From positions 1 through 11,000 of the forward strand of contig DOZP01000285.1 of NCBI GenBank assembly GCA_003517945.1: a DNA stretch of 11,000 bases, written 5' to 3'. Positions 1 through 6,555 of the stretch are shown here, in pieces (position 1 is the stretch's first letter; the number at the start of each line of letters is the position of its first letter). This stretch comes from Porphyromonadaceae bacterium. GTDB lineage: Bacteria > Bacteroidota > Bacteroidia > Bacteroidales > Tannerellaceae. Under the pieces are notes generated by a model that saw only the letters and a list, made by a program, of their open reading frames with translations, ran no database searches and had not been told where the DNA came from. The position numbers were made by a program, and so were the translations under genes.

Positions 1-1848
1 ACAGCGGAATGCGAACTGCCGGAACAATGGATTGGCCGGCGTATACAGCCTGTTCCGGTTTTCTATCATGTATTTTTTGTTGATACATTCTTCAGGATCT
101 TCTATTTTTTGTATGACATCAAATATAGCATCGCCTGTTTCGTTCAGCCACTTTTGTTCGGGAATGTAAAATCCCATTTTTTGTTTTCGCCAGCAGATTT
201 CATCAGGGACAATACCCACCATGGCTTTTCGCTGAAGGTATTTGTTCCATCCGTTATGGATTTTGTAGGATGACGGAATGGAGAAAATGAATTCCGTCAG
301 ATCAGGATTATTTGATAATGGCATTACGCATTCGATACCGTGTGATGCTGCGGAGTGTTCGCCCCAACGTAGAATGTTTCCTAAAAACAGGGTGTAGCTC
401 TCGAAAAGAGCATCGTTCAGTATCTCTTTTTTTATTTCGGGTAGTGGCGACGGTTGATTAAAATAAAGCTCCCTTTCGTGAGGCATTAGTGATTCATATT
501 GAAATTTCCGTTTCTTTTGAGCCAGTTTTTCCGGATGATAATAGTGTGCTTTGGACCACAATTTCAGACGGCGTATCAGCATATCCTTTTGGGTCATACC
601 CGAATTGCCGACCCGGGATAATTCGTGCCGCCAGTGACTCCATTCTCCGTTTTTGCGTAAGGATTGCAGGAATAACGGAAAATATTCCGGATAACCTCCG
701 AGCATTTCGTCACCACCCTGTCCGTCTATAAAAACAGGCTGTCCCTGTTTTTTTATTTCTTCCATCATACGGTATTGGGCAATAGAGCTGGCATTATACA
801 GCGGGATGTTATGTACACGATTGGCTTCGGATAAATATTCCGGGATATTTTCGGAGGTACATACCACCTTAATCCATTCGACTCCCGTATGGCGTACTAC
901 TTTCTCCGCCCAGTATGCTTCGCCACCGTCATAGCTATCTGTTGTGGTATAAGCAACGATGTCTCTTTGGGGATCCATTTTTTTCGCCGTACATATGAGT
1001 GAGGAACTATCCATTCCCCCACTGACCCCTATCGCTAAAGGCCCGTCGGACAGTTGTATATTCGCCCGTACGGAATCAGTCAGCATACTACTCAGTTTAT
1101 CCGCATATTGTTTCCCGAACGAACTGTTATACGGTTCTCTGCTGTGATTATAGGGTAGTGAATAATATCTTTCAATTGTCAGCGTATCACTTTCTATCTC
1201 ATATTTGACAACGTGCGACGGTTCAATGGAATGTATGTCAGTGAAAAAATACTGATCCTGCCTGCCAATATTTCCCCAAAGCAGATAGTCGATGACCGTA
1301 CGCCTGTTGATGCTGCGGACATCATCGAAAAGTGCGTACAGTGTGCGACTTTCGGATGCAAGTGCAAATTGTCTTCCGTTATTGCAGAAATACAAAGGTC
1401 TGCATCCGAAATGATCCCGGGCGCCGTATATTGTTTTATTTCCGGCGTCAATACAGATCAACGACCAGTATCCCTTGAGTTTTTTGAAACAGGCGCTTCC
1501 TTCACGTTTAATTAGTTGTAGTACGATTTCCGGATCATTTGCCTGATCGGTCTCTATAGACAACTCCTTACAAAGTTCGGATTTGTTGATAAGCCGTCCT
1601 TCGAAAAAAAGAAGATAACCATTACAGGACGCGATGGGTGGAGCGCCGTTTACTGCGGAACAGGAACCGGCTATCATGCGGGCTGTTGTGCCGGAAGGGT
1701 TTGCATAAAGCATCGCCCTGTTGAAAATATATGATGTATAAGTTCCGGATCCTCTGTGGGATAGTGTTTTGAGGCCCTTGTCCAGTAATTCTTTAAGACT
1801 TGATGAGGATGTGTCTTTTTTTTTGTAAATAGTTAATAATCCGTTCAT
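1..1848 (-). CDS. Asparagine-synthetase-like amidotransferase, glutaminase Cys2 missing (3' end cut by window)
   Basis: 616 codons are open from ATG at 1848 to the left edge, so only the extreme C-terminus is missing if the protein has the usual 610-640 residues. Residues 1-200 have the class II glutaminase fold (HRG at 31-33, ARDHFG at 143-148, PLYF at 151-154, ASES at 164-167), but the protein begins Met-Asn-Gly-Leu where AsnB has Met-Cys-Gly-Ile. The NGE oxyanion motif reads Glu83-Gly84-Arg85. The synthetase half is well kept: SGGMDSS P-loop at 276-282, GQGGDE at 376-381 followed by GGY, and a C-terminal R-K-x-K-M-G-F motif. An in-frame TAA lies a short distance upstream with no start codon between, so mis-starting does not explain the lost Cys. 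It probably makes an acyl-adenylate and uses free ammonia or a substrate amine. WbpS-like sugar amidation, beta-lactam-synthetase-like or lasso-cyclase-like chemistry are alternatives. The family is certain; the substrate is unknown. Confidence 0.9.
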   Translation of the reverse strand, partial: MNGLLTIYKKKDTSSSSLKELLDKGLKTLSHRGSGTYTSYIFNRAMLYANPSGTTARMIAGSCSAVNGAPPIASCNGYLLFFEGRLINKSELCKELSIETDQANDPEIVLQLIKREGSACFKKLKGYWSLICIDAGNKTIYGARDHFGCRPLYFCNNGRQFALASESRTLYALFDDVRSINRRTVIDYLLWGNIGRQDQYFFTDIHSIEPSHVVKYEIESDTLTIERYYSLPYNHSREPYNSSFGKQYADKLSSMLTDSVRANIQLSDGPLAIGVSGGMDSSSLICTAKKMDPQRDIVAYTTTDSYDGGEAYWAEKVVRHTGVEWIKVVCTSENIPEYLSEANRVHNIPLYNASSIAQYRMMEEIKKQGQPVFIDGQGGDEMLGGYPEYFPLFLQSLRKNGEWSHWRHELSRVGNSGMTQKDMLIRRLKLWSKAHYYHPEKLAQKKRKFQYESLMPHERELYFNQPSPLPEIKKEILNDALFESYTLFLGNILRWGEHSAASHGIECVMPLSNNPDLTEFIFSIPSSYKIHNGWNKYLQRKAMVGIVPDEICWRKQKMGFYIPEQKWLNETGDAIFDVIQKIEDPEECINKKYMIENRNRLYTPANPLFRQFAFRC

Positions 1849-1914
1849 AAAACCTGCTGCACAATCTATTAATTACAATTGGCAGAAAGACGGGAATTTG
1901 ATTGATCGTGCATA

Positions 1915-1946
1915 CAAATATCAGCATTAATATTTAATTGTCCAAA
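1915..1946 (-). promoter_or_regulatory. Putative Bacteroidota-type promoter for the AsnB-like gene
   Basis: Read on the minus strand, TTTG (1946-1943) is followed after 20 bases by GATATTTG (1922-1915), a 7-of-8 match to the -7 consensus TAnnTTTG. The spacing fits the 19-21 bases expected for the Bacteroidota primary sigma factor. Transcription would start near 1908, leaving a leader of about 60 bases before the ATG at 1848. This is a motif match only. Confidence 0.45.
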
Positions 1947-1956
1947 CCGCCACAAT

Positions 1957-1972
1957 AAAAAACTTTTTTTTT
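1957..1972. other. A-tract/T-tract in the divergent promoter region
   Basis: Six A, one C, then nine T in a row lie between the two outward promoters, roughly 30-45 bases upstream of the plus-strand -7 element. Such tracts bend DNA and can act like UP elements. This could also simply be AT-rich spacer. No clear operator or long inverted repeat was seen in the remainder of the 1849-2048 gap. Confidence 0.3.
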
Positions 1973-2001
1973 CGTACTACAAGTAAAGTATGTAAAAATT
2001 G

Positions 2002-2009
2002 TATCTTTG
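2002..2009 (+). promoter_or_regulatory. -7 element upstream of the sugar amidotransferase gene
   Basis: TATCTTTG matches the Bacteroidota -7 consensus TAnnTTTG exactly. No convincing TTTG -33 element is present 19-21 bases upstream, so the promoter may depend on the A/T tract or on an activator. Transcription would start near 2015, with a leader of about 33 bases before the ATG at 2049. Confidence 0.5.
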
Positions 2010-2028
2010 TTCCCCGGAAAAATAATTC

Positions 2029-2052
2029 ATGAGTAAAATAGATTCAAAATGA
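2029..2052 (+). other. Possible 7-codon leader peptide overlapping the next start (ATGA)
   Basis: ATG at 2029 opens a seven-codon frame (MSKIDSK) that stops with TGA at 2050-2052 and shares the bases ATGA with the start of the following gene. It lies inside the predicted leader, just after the -7 element. The arrangement would allow translational coupling, but frames this short are common by chance and the peptide has no recognisable attenuator feature. Confidence 0.2.
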
Positions 2053-3134
2053 AAGTATGCAGAAGATGCATTTTAACTGATGCTTATCCCGGAATTACCT
2101 TCGATCATGAAGAAACCTGCTCCATGTGTGCATCAAATCATGTATTTGAACCATATGGGGAGGATAAGTTGATGCGGATTATAGAGGCGAAGAAAGCCGG
2201 AAAACGGGGTGAATATGACGCCCTGGTTCCTTTGAGCGGAGGTAAGGATAGTATGTATATACTCTATCTGGCCGTAAAAGTGTATAAGCTTAAAGTTTTG
2301 ACAATGACTTATGATAATGGTTTTGTAAGTCAATTGGCGGTAGATAATATGGAGCGGGCGGTAAAAAGGATGGGCGTAAAACATATCGTTTGCAAGCCGG
2401 ATTTTGATGTGCTGAGCAAAATATACAGAAGCATGCTTCTCCGTTCGGGAGATATTTGCGGGGCGTGTGGTATTGCGATTAAGGCGAATATGTTTAAAGT
2501 CGCAAGTGATTATAAAATACCGATGATCTTACTTGGCACATCACCCCTTGAAGAAGACTCCTTTCTGCCCGATACGACACAGGACGTCGGCCGTTTTAAA
2601 TATATCATGAAAGAAGCGGGTGAGGTAAGCAGGAAAGAAATGAATGATTTTCTTATTTATCCCGGCATGAGTTATATCAGGCTGTCTCTGGGTAAACGGA
2701 CGGGTAAATATGCAAAAGAAGTCTGTCCGCTGTTTTATATAAAGAATCCGTCGGATAAGGAAATGGGAGAAATCATAGTTCGTGAACTTGGCTGGGAGGA
2801 AGATACGAGTCGTGAATATTCGAAACATTTTGATTGTATTGTTGAACCTTTCACCAATTATGTGCGTCATCATATCTATGGTTATGAAAGAAGGGTATGC
2901 CAGTATAGTACAATGGTACGTCGTGGTGAAGTAACGAGAGAAAAAGCGTTGGCTTTATACGAATCTGACAGGGTAGGTGAAAAACCGGCTAATTATCAGC
3001 ATATCTTAGATCTCCTGAAGATCGGAGAAAAAGATATGGAGGAGATACTGAAGATAAAGCCGTTGAAATATGAAAGTCATGTATCATTTGAAAACAAGTT
3101 GTTTATGAAGCTGATGAGATGGATGAATAAATGA
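2049..3134 (+). CDS. N-acetyl sugar amidotransferase, WbpG/PseA-type PP-loop enzyme
   Basis: 361 residues, normal for the family. The N-terminus carries a zinc-ribbon-like pair of CxxC motifs (Cys4/Cys7 and Cys24/Cys27). A PP-loop SGGKDS at 63-68 binds ATP, and a third CxxC lies at 137/140. Known members adenylate the acetamido group of a nucleotide-linked sugar and replace its oxygen with ammonia, giving acetamidino sugars used in O-antigen, capsule or flagellin glycans. Pseudomonas WbpG works with HisH- and HisF-like partners that supply ammonia. Neither partner is in this window, so ammonia must come from elsewhere or the substrate differs. The protein is cytoplasmic, with no signal or membrane segment. 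The start matches the conserved N-terminus (MKVCRRC). It is first in a plus-strand run, with ribF nine bases downstream, and diverges from the AsnB-like gene. Family assignment is strong; substrate is inferred. Confidence 0.85.
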   Translation: MKVCRRCILTDAYPGITFDHEETCSMCASNHVFEPYGEDKLMRIIEAKKAGKRGEYDALVPLSGGKDSMYILYLAVKVYKLKVLTMTYDNGFVSQLAVDNMERAVKRMGVKHIVCKPDFDVLSKIYRSMLLRSGDICGACGIAIKANMFKVASDYKIPMILLGTSPLEEDSFLPDTTQDVGRFKYIMKEAGEVSRKEMNDFLIYPGMSYIRLSLGKRTGKYAKEVCPLFYIKNPSDKEMGEIIVRELGWEEDTSREYSKHFDCIVEPFTNYVRHHIYGYERRVCQYSTMVRRGEVTREKALALYESDRVGEKPANYQHILDLLKIGEKDMEEILKIKPLKYESHVSFENKLFMKLMRWMNK

Positions 3135-3143
3135 AGATTCCGG

Positions 3144-4127
3144 ATGAAAGTAGTCTATGATATAAAAGAGTGGAAGGAGCAGGCGGTGGTTGCTACGATC
3201 GGTTTTTTTGACGGTGTCCACTCCGGTCATTATTTTTTAATAAAAGAGATGTTGCGTATTGCTTCGGAACGTAAGCTCCCGGCGGCTGTCATTACTTTTC
3301 CCGTACATCCCCGTGTGGTTTTGCATTCGGATTACCAGCCTGAGTTACTTAACTCTTTTGAAGAGAAACTTGAACTGTTATCACAAACCGGTGTCGATTA
3401 TACGATTGTGATGGATTTTACTCCGTCTCTCGCCGCCCTGACGGCGCGTGAATTTATCGCGGATGTTCTTTCAAAACAGTGGCATGTAAAGACTTTACTT
3501 GTCGGTTATGATCATCGTTTTGGTCATTCGCGCTCCGAAGGATTTGAGCAATATGTTATGTATGGTCGCACGTGCGGAATGGAAGTCCTCAATGCCGTTT
3601 CGTATAGCGATGAAGGTGTGACTTTCAGTTCTTCCGGAGTGCGTCAATTGTTATATGCAGGCAATGTTGCGGAAGCGGCCCGGATATTGGGCTATTTTTA
3701 CTGCCTGAAAGGGCATGTCGTAAATGGCTATAAAGTAGGTCGTTCCATTGGTTTTCCTACGGCGAATATTGCTGTTGATGAAAAGTCTAAGATCATTCCG
3801 TCAGCCGGGTCTTATGCCGTATGGGTGGTTACCGGAGGGCAGCGATATAAAGGAATGCTTTATATAGGCTCCCGTCCGACCCTCCGGGATCAGGGGGAAA
3901 TGAGTATCGAAGTCAATATGTTTGATTTTTCAGGCGATATATATGATGAGGCTGTTACGGTCGAGTTTGTTGATTTTATCCGGAAAGATATGAAATTTGA
4001 TTCCCTGGATGCGCTGGGGCGGCAGATGCGGGAAGATAAAATCAAGGCGTTAACGGCGATTGACAATGCGCAATCGGCGTCCAACATTTTTTTTCACAAG
4101 GTTGAGAAAATGCACGACGGACAATGA
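3144..4127 (+). CDS. ribF: Bifunctional riboflavin kinase / FMN adenylyltransferase (FAD synthetase)
   Basis: 327 residues, close to the usual RibF length. It phosphorylates riboflavin to FMN and adenylates FMN to FAD in the cytoplasm. The N-terminal nucleotidyltransferase domain shows GFFDGVHSGH at 20-29 (the HxGH-type motif), VGYDHRFG at 120-127 and SSSGVR at 162-167, the counterpart of the usual ISSTxIR. The C-terminal kinase domain shows GRSIGFPTAN at 199-208, with PTAN contacting ATP and Mg, then an IGSRPT motif and the E-V-N-x-F-D-F segment followed by D-I-Y. Both active sites look intact. The gene begins nine bases after the sugar amidotransferase gene and is followed by argE after 35 bases, so all are probably co-transcribed. 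The role is housekeeping; the operon partnership is not obviously functional. Confidence 0.95.
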   Translation: MKVVYDIKEWKEQAVVATIGFFDGVHSGHYFLIKEMLRIASERKLPAAVITFPVHPRVVLHSDYQPELLNSFEEKLELLSQTGVDYTIVMDFTPSLAALTAREFIADVLSKQWHVKTLLVGYDHRFGHSRSEGFEQYVMYGRTCGMEVLNAVSYSDEGVTFSSSGVRQLLYAGNVAEAARILGYFYCLKGHVVNGYKVGRSIGFPTANIAVDEKSKIIPSAGSYAVWVVTGGQRYKGMLYIGSRPTLRDQGEMSIEVNMFDFSGDIYDEAVTVEFVDFIRKDMKFDSLDALGRQMREDKIKALTAIDNAQSASNIFFHKVEKMHDGQ

Positions 4128-4162
4128 ATGTAAGGATTGAGAATTAAAAATTAAGAAATAAG
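4128..4162 (+). repeat. AT-rich spacer with short direct repeats, ribF-argE
   Basis: The 35-base gap contains a degenerate AATTAA / AATTAAG direct repeat (about 4141-4157). It resembles low-complexity spacers I recall from Bacteroidales genomes; that comparison is memory, not a search. No terminator hairpin or purine-rich ribosome-binding site is visible. Confidence 0.35.
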
Positions 4163-5224
4163 TTGGAACACTTTTATGATGCCATAGACCTGCTGAAAGG
4201 AATGATCGCAATTCCATCTTTCAGTCGTGACGAAAAAGAAGTTGCGGATTTTTTGCAACAATACTGGACACGTGCGGGCCGGCACGTGAACCGCCGGGGT
4301 AATAACCTGTGGTTGTCGACCCCGGTTGATCCGGAGAAACCTACTCTATTGCTTAATTCCCATATTGATACCGTACGTCCTGTCAGTGGCTGGATCGAAG
4401 ATCCTTTTACTCCGGACAAAGCGGAGAGTGATCTGATTTACGGATTGGGGAGTAATGACGCCGGCGCTTCGGTCGTATCTTTGTACGAAGCGTTTACAAT
4501 CCTGTCGCAAAAGGAGCAATCCTATAACCTTATTTTTCTGGCTTCTGCCGAAGAGGAAGTATCCGGAAAAAACGGCGTGGAGAGTGTGTTGCCGCTGCTT
4601 CCCCCTGTTTCTTTTGCCGTTGTCGGAGAGCCGACGGGTATGCAGCCGGCTGTTGCCGAAAAAGGTCTTATGGTACTTGATTGTATCGTGACGGGAAAAG
4701 CCGGCCATGCTGCGCGTGATGAAGGAGTCAATGCCATATCATTGGCTATCAGGGATGTGGAATGGTTTAATACATACCGGTTTCCGGAAGAAAGCGATTT
4801 GCTGGGGGCCGTCAAAATGAGTGTTACACAGATACAGGCCGGTACGCAGCACAACGTCATACCGGATCGTTGTACCTTTGTCGTAGATATCCGGAGCAAT
4901 GAATATTATTCGAATGAAGACATATTGAGCCGGATCAAAGAATGCGTCCGGTGTGAGGTGACGCCGCGCAGTACGCGCCTGAATTCTTCATGTACGGATA
5001 GATCTCATCCGTTTGTCCGGCGTGCGGTAATGATGGGCAAACAACCTTTCGGGTCTCCCACATTAAGTGATCAGGCGCTCATGCCGTTTGCTTCGGTAAA
5101 GATCGGCCCCGGTGATTCCGCCCGTTCACATAGCGCCGGCGAATATATCCGTCCCTCCGAAATACGTGAGGCTATTGATAGCTATATCATGCTGTTGGAT
5201 GGGTTGGATATCCGGTATGAATAA
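4163..5224 (+). CDS. argE: M20 family N-acyl-ornithine/citrulline deacylase, ArgE type
   Basis: 353 residues with a complete di-zinc M20 site: His67 and Asp69 (SHIDT), Asp99 (GSNDAG), Glu130-Glu131 (general base and ligand), Glu156 (VGEPT) and His323 (RSHSAGE). The sequence is very close to what I recall of Bacteroides ArgE. In this phylum arginine synthesis runs through N-succinylornithine and ArgF', so the likely substrate is an N-acyl-citrulline rather than acetylornithine. LysK- or DapE-type activity is less likely. The start is TTG at 4163: a stop lies in frame at 4145-4147, the next ATG (residue 14) would remove a conserved N-terminal helix, and no other start fits. No other arg gene is nearby. 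A 20-base near-palindrome lies inside the gene at 4269-4288. The flippase gene follows after 41 bases. Confidence 0.85.
   Translation: MEHFYDAIDLLKGMIAIPSFSRDEKEVADFLQQYWTRAGRHVNRRGNNLWLSTPVDPEKPTLLLNSHIDTVRPVSGWIEDPFTPDKAESDLIYGLGSNDAGASVVSLYEAFTILSQKEQSYNLIFLASAEEEVSGKNGVESVLPLLPPVSFAVVGEPTGMQPAVAEKGLMVLDCIVTGKAGHAARDEGVNAISLAIRDVEWFNTYRFPEESDLLGAVKMSVTQIQAGTQHNVIPDRCTFVVDIRSNEYYSNEDILSRIKECVRCEVTPRSTRLNSSCTDRSHPFVRRAVMMGKQPFGSPTLSDQALMPFASVKIGPGDSARSHSAGEYIRPSEIREAIDSYIMLLDGLDIRYE
4269..4288 (+). repeat. GC-rich near-perfect palindrome inside argE
   Basis: Arms CACGTGC and GCACGTG are exact reverse complements, and two of the three inner base pairs also match, so 18 of 20 bases are palindromic. 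It encodes residues 36-42 (around TRAGRHV). It would fold as an mRNA hairpin about 105 bases after the start codon, or could be a symmetric protein site. Coding constraint and chance remain the simplest explanation. Confidence 0.4.
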
Positions 5225-5265
5225 GAATTATGCGGTGTTGAGGGTGCATAATCTGAGAGATCATC

Positions 5266-6546
5266 ATGTTTAAAGATATTATAAACACAATCGGGGCGCG
5301 TTATTTTGTTGCTTTCCTGAACCTGTTACTGATTTTTATCAACGGCAAGGTACTGGGGCGGGAGGGTATGGGGATGGTTGGCCTTATCTATGCTTCGGCC
5401 AACCTGGCTGTTATTTTTAATAGCGTCCTGTGTGGTAATACGATTATCTACTTTATGAACCGGTATAACCTGCGTTATGTCTTTTATCCTGCTTATGGTT
5501 GGGCTTTTGCCGGTTCCGCCGTGTCGTGCGGGACGATGTTTTTTTTCAATATGCTTCCTGCAGGATACGCGATGGTTGTGTTTGCGCTGGCTGTATTGAT
5601 TTCGCTCGTTACGGCCAATTCGCAGATGGTGCTCGGAAAAGATAATGTCAAAGGATTTAATATGGCATATATTCTTCAGGGAATATTGATGTTTCTGGTT
5701 TTACTCTATATCTATTATATTGCTGAGTGTAAGTCTGTAGAGGGTTATCTGGCAGGGTTGTTCCTGGCTAATCTGGGCGCCTATGTATATAGTCTGATCT
5801 TGTTGATCCCTCATTTACGGAAGAGGGAAAAAGTCGTTGCCGGAACGTCTTTTTTCAAAGCGTTGAAAGAGATGTTCGTTTACGGTATCTGGAGCGGAGC
5901 CGATAACCTGGCCGAAGGTTTGGCCACGCGTCTCAATTATTTTCTGGTGAAGAGCGCCGGCGGATACGGTTCCGTCGGTTTGCTTGATTCCGGGACGAAG
6001 ATGTCGGAAAGCGTCTGGCATATTAGTAACAGTGTCAGCTATATAGAATACAACAGTGTTTCGAAAACGACTGACCGGAAAGAACAGAAACGTGTGACAT
6101 TGCAGCTTTTTAAATTGACTTGTTGCGCCCTTACGGCTGTGATGGCGGTCATTGCCTGCATACCCGAATGGATTTTTACCGGGTACTTGTTGACTCCTGA
6201 GTTCGCCGGTATACGTAAGGTTATTTTAGCGTTGTCGTTCGGGATTGTCGCAATGGGAGGTAACCGTATTCTGAGCCATTATTTCATAGGGAGCGGGAAT
6301 ATCCGGTACAGTACGTTTTGTTCGTTATTCGGACTGGTTGTTTTATTGATTGCGGGATTTGTCCTGATTCCCGTATCCGGGGTATTCGGGGCGGCTCTTA
6401 CATCCAGTATTGCTTATACAAGTATGTTGATATTTTCCCTTGTTGTTTTTATGAAAAAGACGGGTACGTCTCCGTATGAACTGATACCCTTAAAAGAAGA
6501 TTGGATGACATTACGAGGAAAGCTGCGACATCGGAAGAATAAATGA
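5266..6546 (+). CDS. Polysaccharide flippase, Wzx/MATE-like (MOP superfamily)
   Basis: 426 residues, strongly hydrophobic, with about 12 predicted transmembrane segments separated by short basic loops and no signal peptide. The opening pattern (GARYFVAFLNLLLIFINGKVLGREGMG) and a C-terminal half resembling polysaccharide biosynthesis C-terminal domains fit inner-membrane flippases that move lipid-linked oligosaccharide to the periplasm. The length is slightly below typical Wzx proteins. It is the last gene of the plus-strand run and converges on the envC-like gene. No glycosyltransferase or polymerase is in the window, so the cargo cannot be read from context; the sugar amidotransferase at 2049 suggests a modified surface glycan. 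The start at 5266 follows argE by 41 bases. MurJ is less likely because its usual motifs and 14 segments are not evident. Confidence 0.75.
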   Translation: MFKDIINTIGARYFVAFLNLLLIFINGKVLGREGMGMVGLIYASANLAVIFNSVLCGNTIIYFMNRYNLRYVFYPAYGWAFAGSAVSCGTMFFFNMLPAGYAMVVFALAVLISLVTANSQMVLGKDNVKGFNMAYILQGILMFLVLLYIYYIAECKSVEGYLAGLFLANLGAYVYSLILLIPHLRKREKVVAGTSFFKALKEMFVYGIWSGADNLAEGLATRLNYFLVKSAGGYGSVGLLDSGTKMSESVWHISNSVSYIEYNSVSKTTDRKEQKRVTLQLFKLTCCALTAVMAVIACIPEWIFTGYLLTPEFAGIRKVILALSFGIVAMGGNRILSHYFIGSGNIRYSTFCSLFGLVVLLIAGFVLIPVSGVFGAALTSSIAYTSMLIFSLVVFMKKTGTSPYELIPLKEDWMTLRGKLRHRKNK

Positions 6547-6555
6547 ATCTCATTT
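6541..6555. repeat. Palindrome carrying both convergent stop codons
   Basis: AAATGA and TCATTT are exact reverse complements separated by ATC. The TGA at 6544-6546 ends the flippase and TCA at 6550-6552 is the stop of the envC-like gene on the other strand. The stem is only six AT-rich pairs with a three-base loop, so it is a weak candidate for a bidirectional terminator. No stronger terminator lies between the converging genes. Confidence 0.4.

Noticed and set aside
489..1515. Several plus-strand frames and one minus-strand frame of 60-100 codons
   Set aside because: They are shadows of the AsnB-like gene on the minus strand, whose long frame runs to the window edge with clear motifs.
1..1848. 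Lasso-peptide biosynthesis cluster, suggested by the Cys-less AsnB-like protein
   Set aside because: No precursor peptide, no transglutaminase-like leader protease and no RiPP recognition element are visible next to it in the window; the left side is not available.
1849..2048. Riboswitch or small RNA in the divergent intergenic region
   Set aside because: No stable GC-rich stem or terminator-like hairpin was seen; the region is AT-rich and is explained by two promoters.
4346..4899. Overlapping frames of 78-125 codons across argE on both strands
   Set aside because: They have no recognisable motif and lie entirely inside a gene with a complete M20 active site.
5217..5273. 18-codon frame between argE and the flippase as a real gene
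   Set aside because: It is short, without motif or hydrophobic segment, and overlaps both neighbours; kept only as a possible coupling frame.
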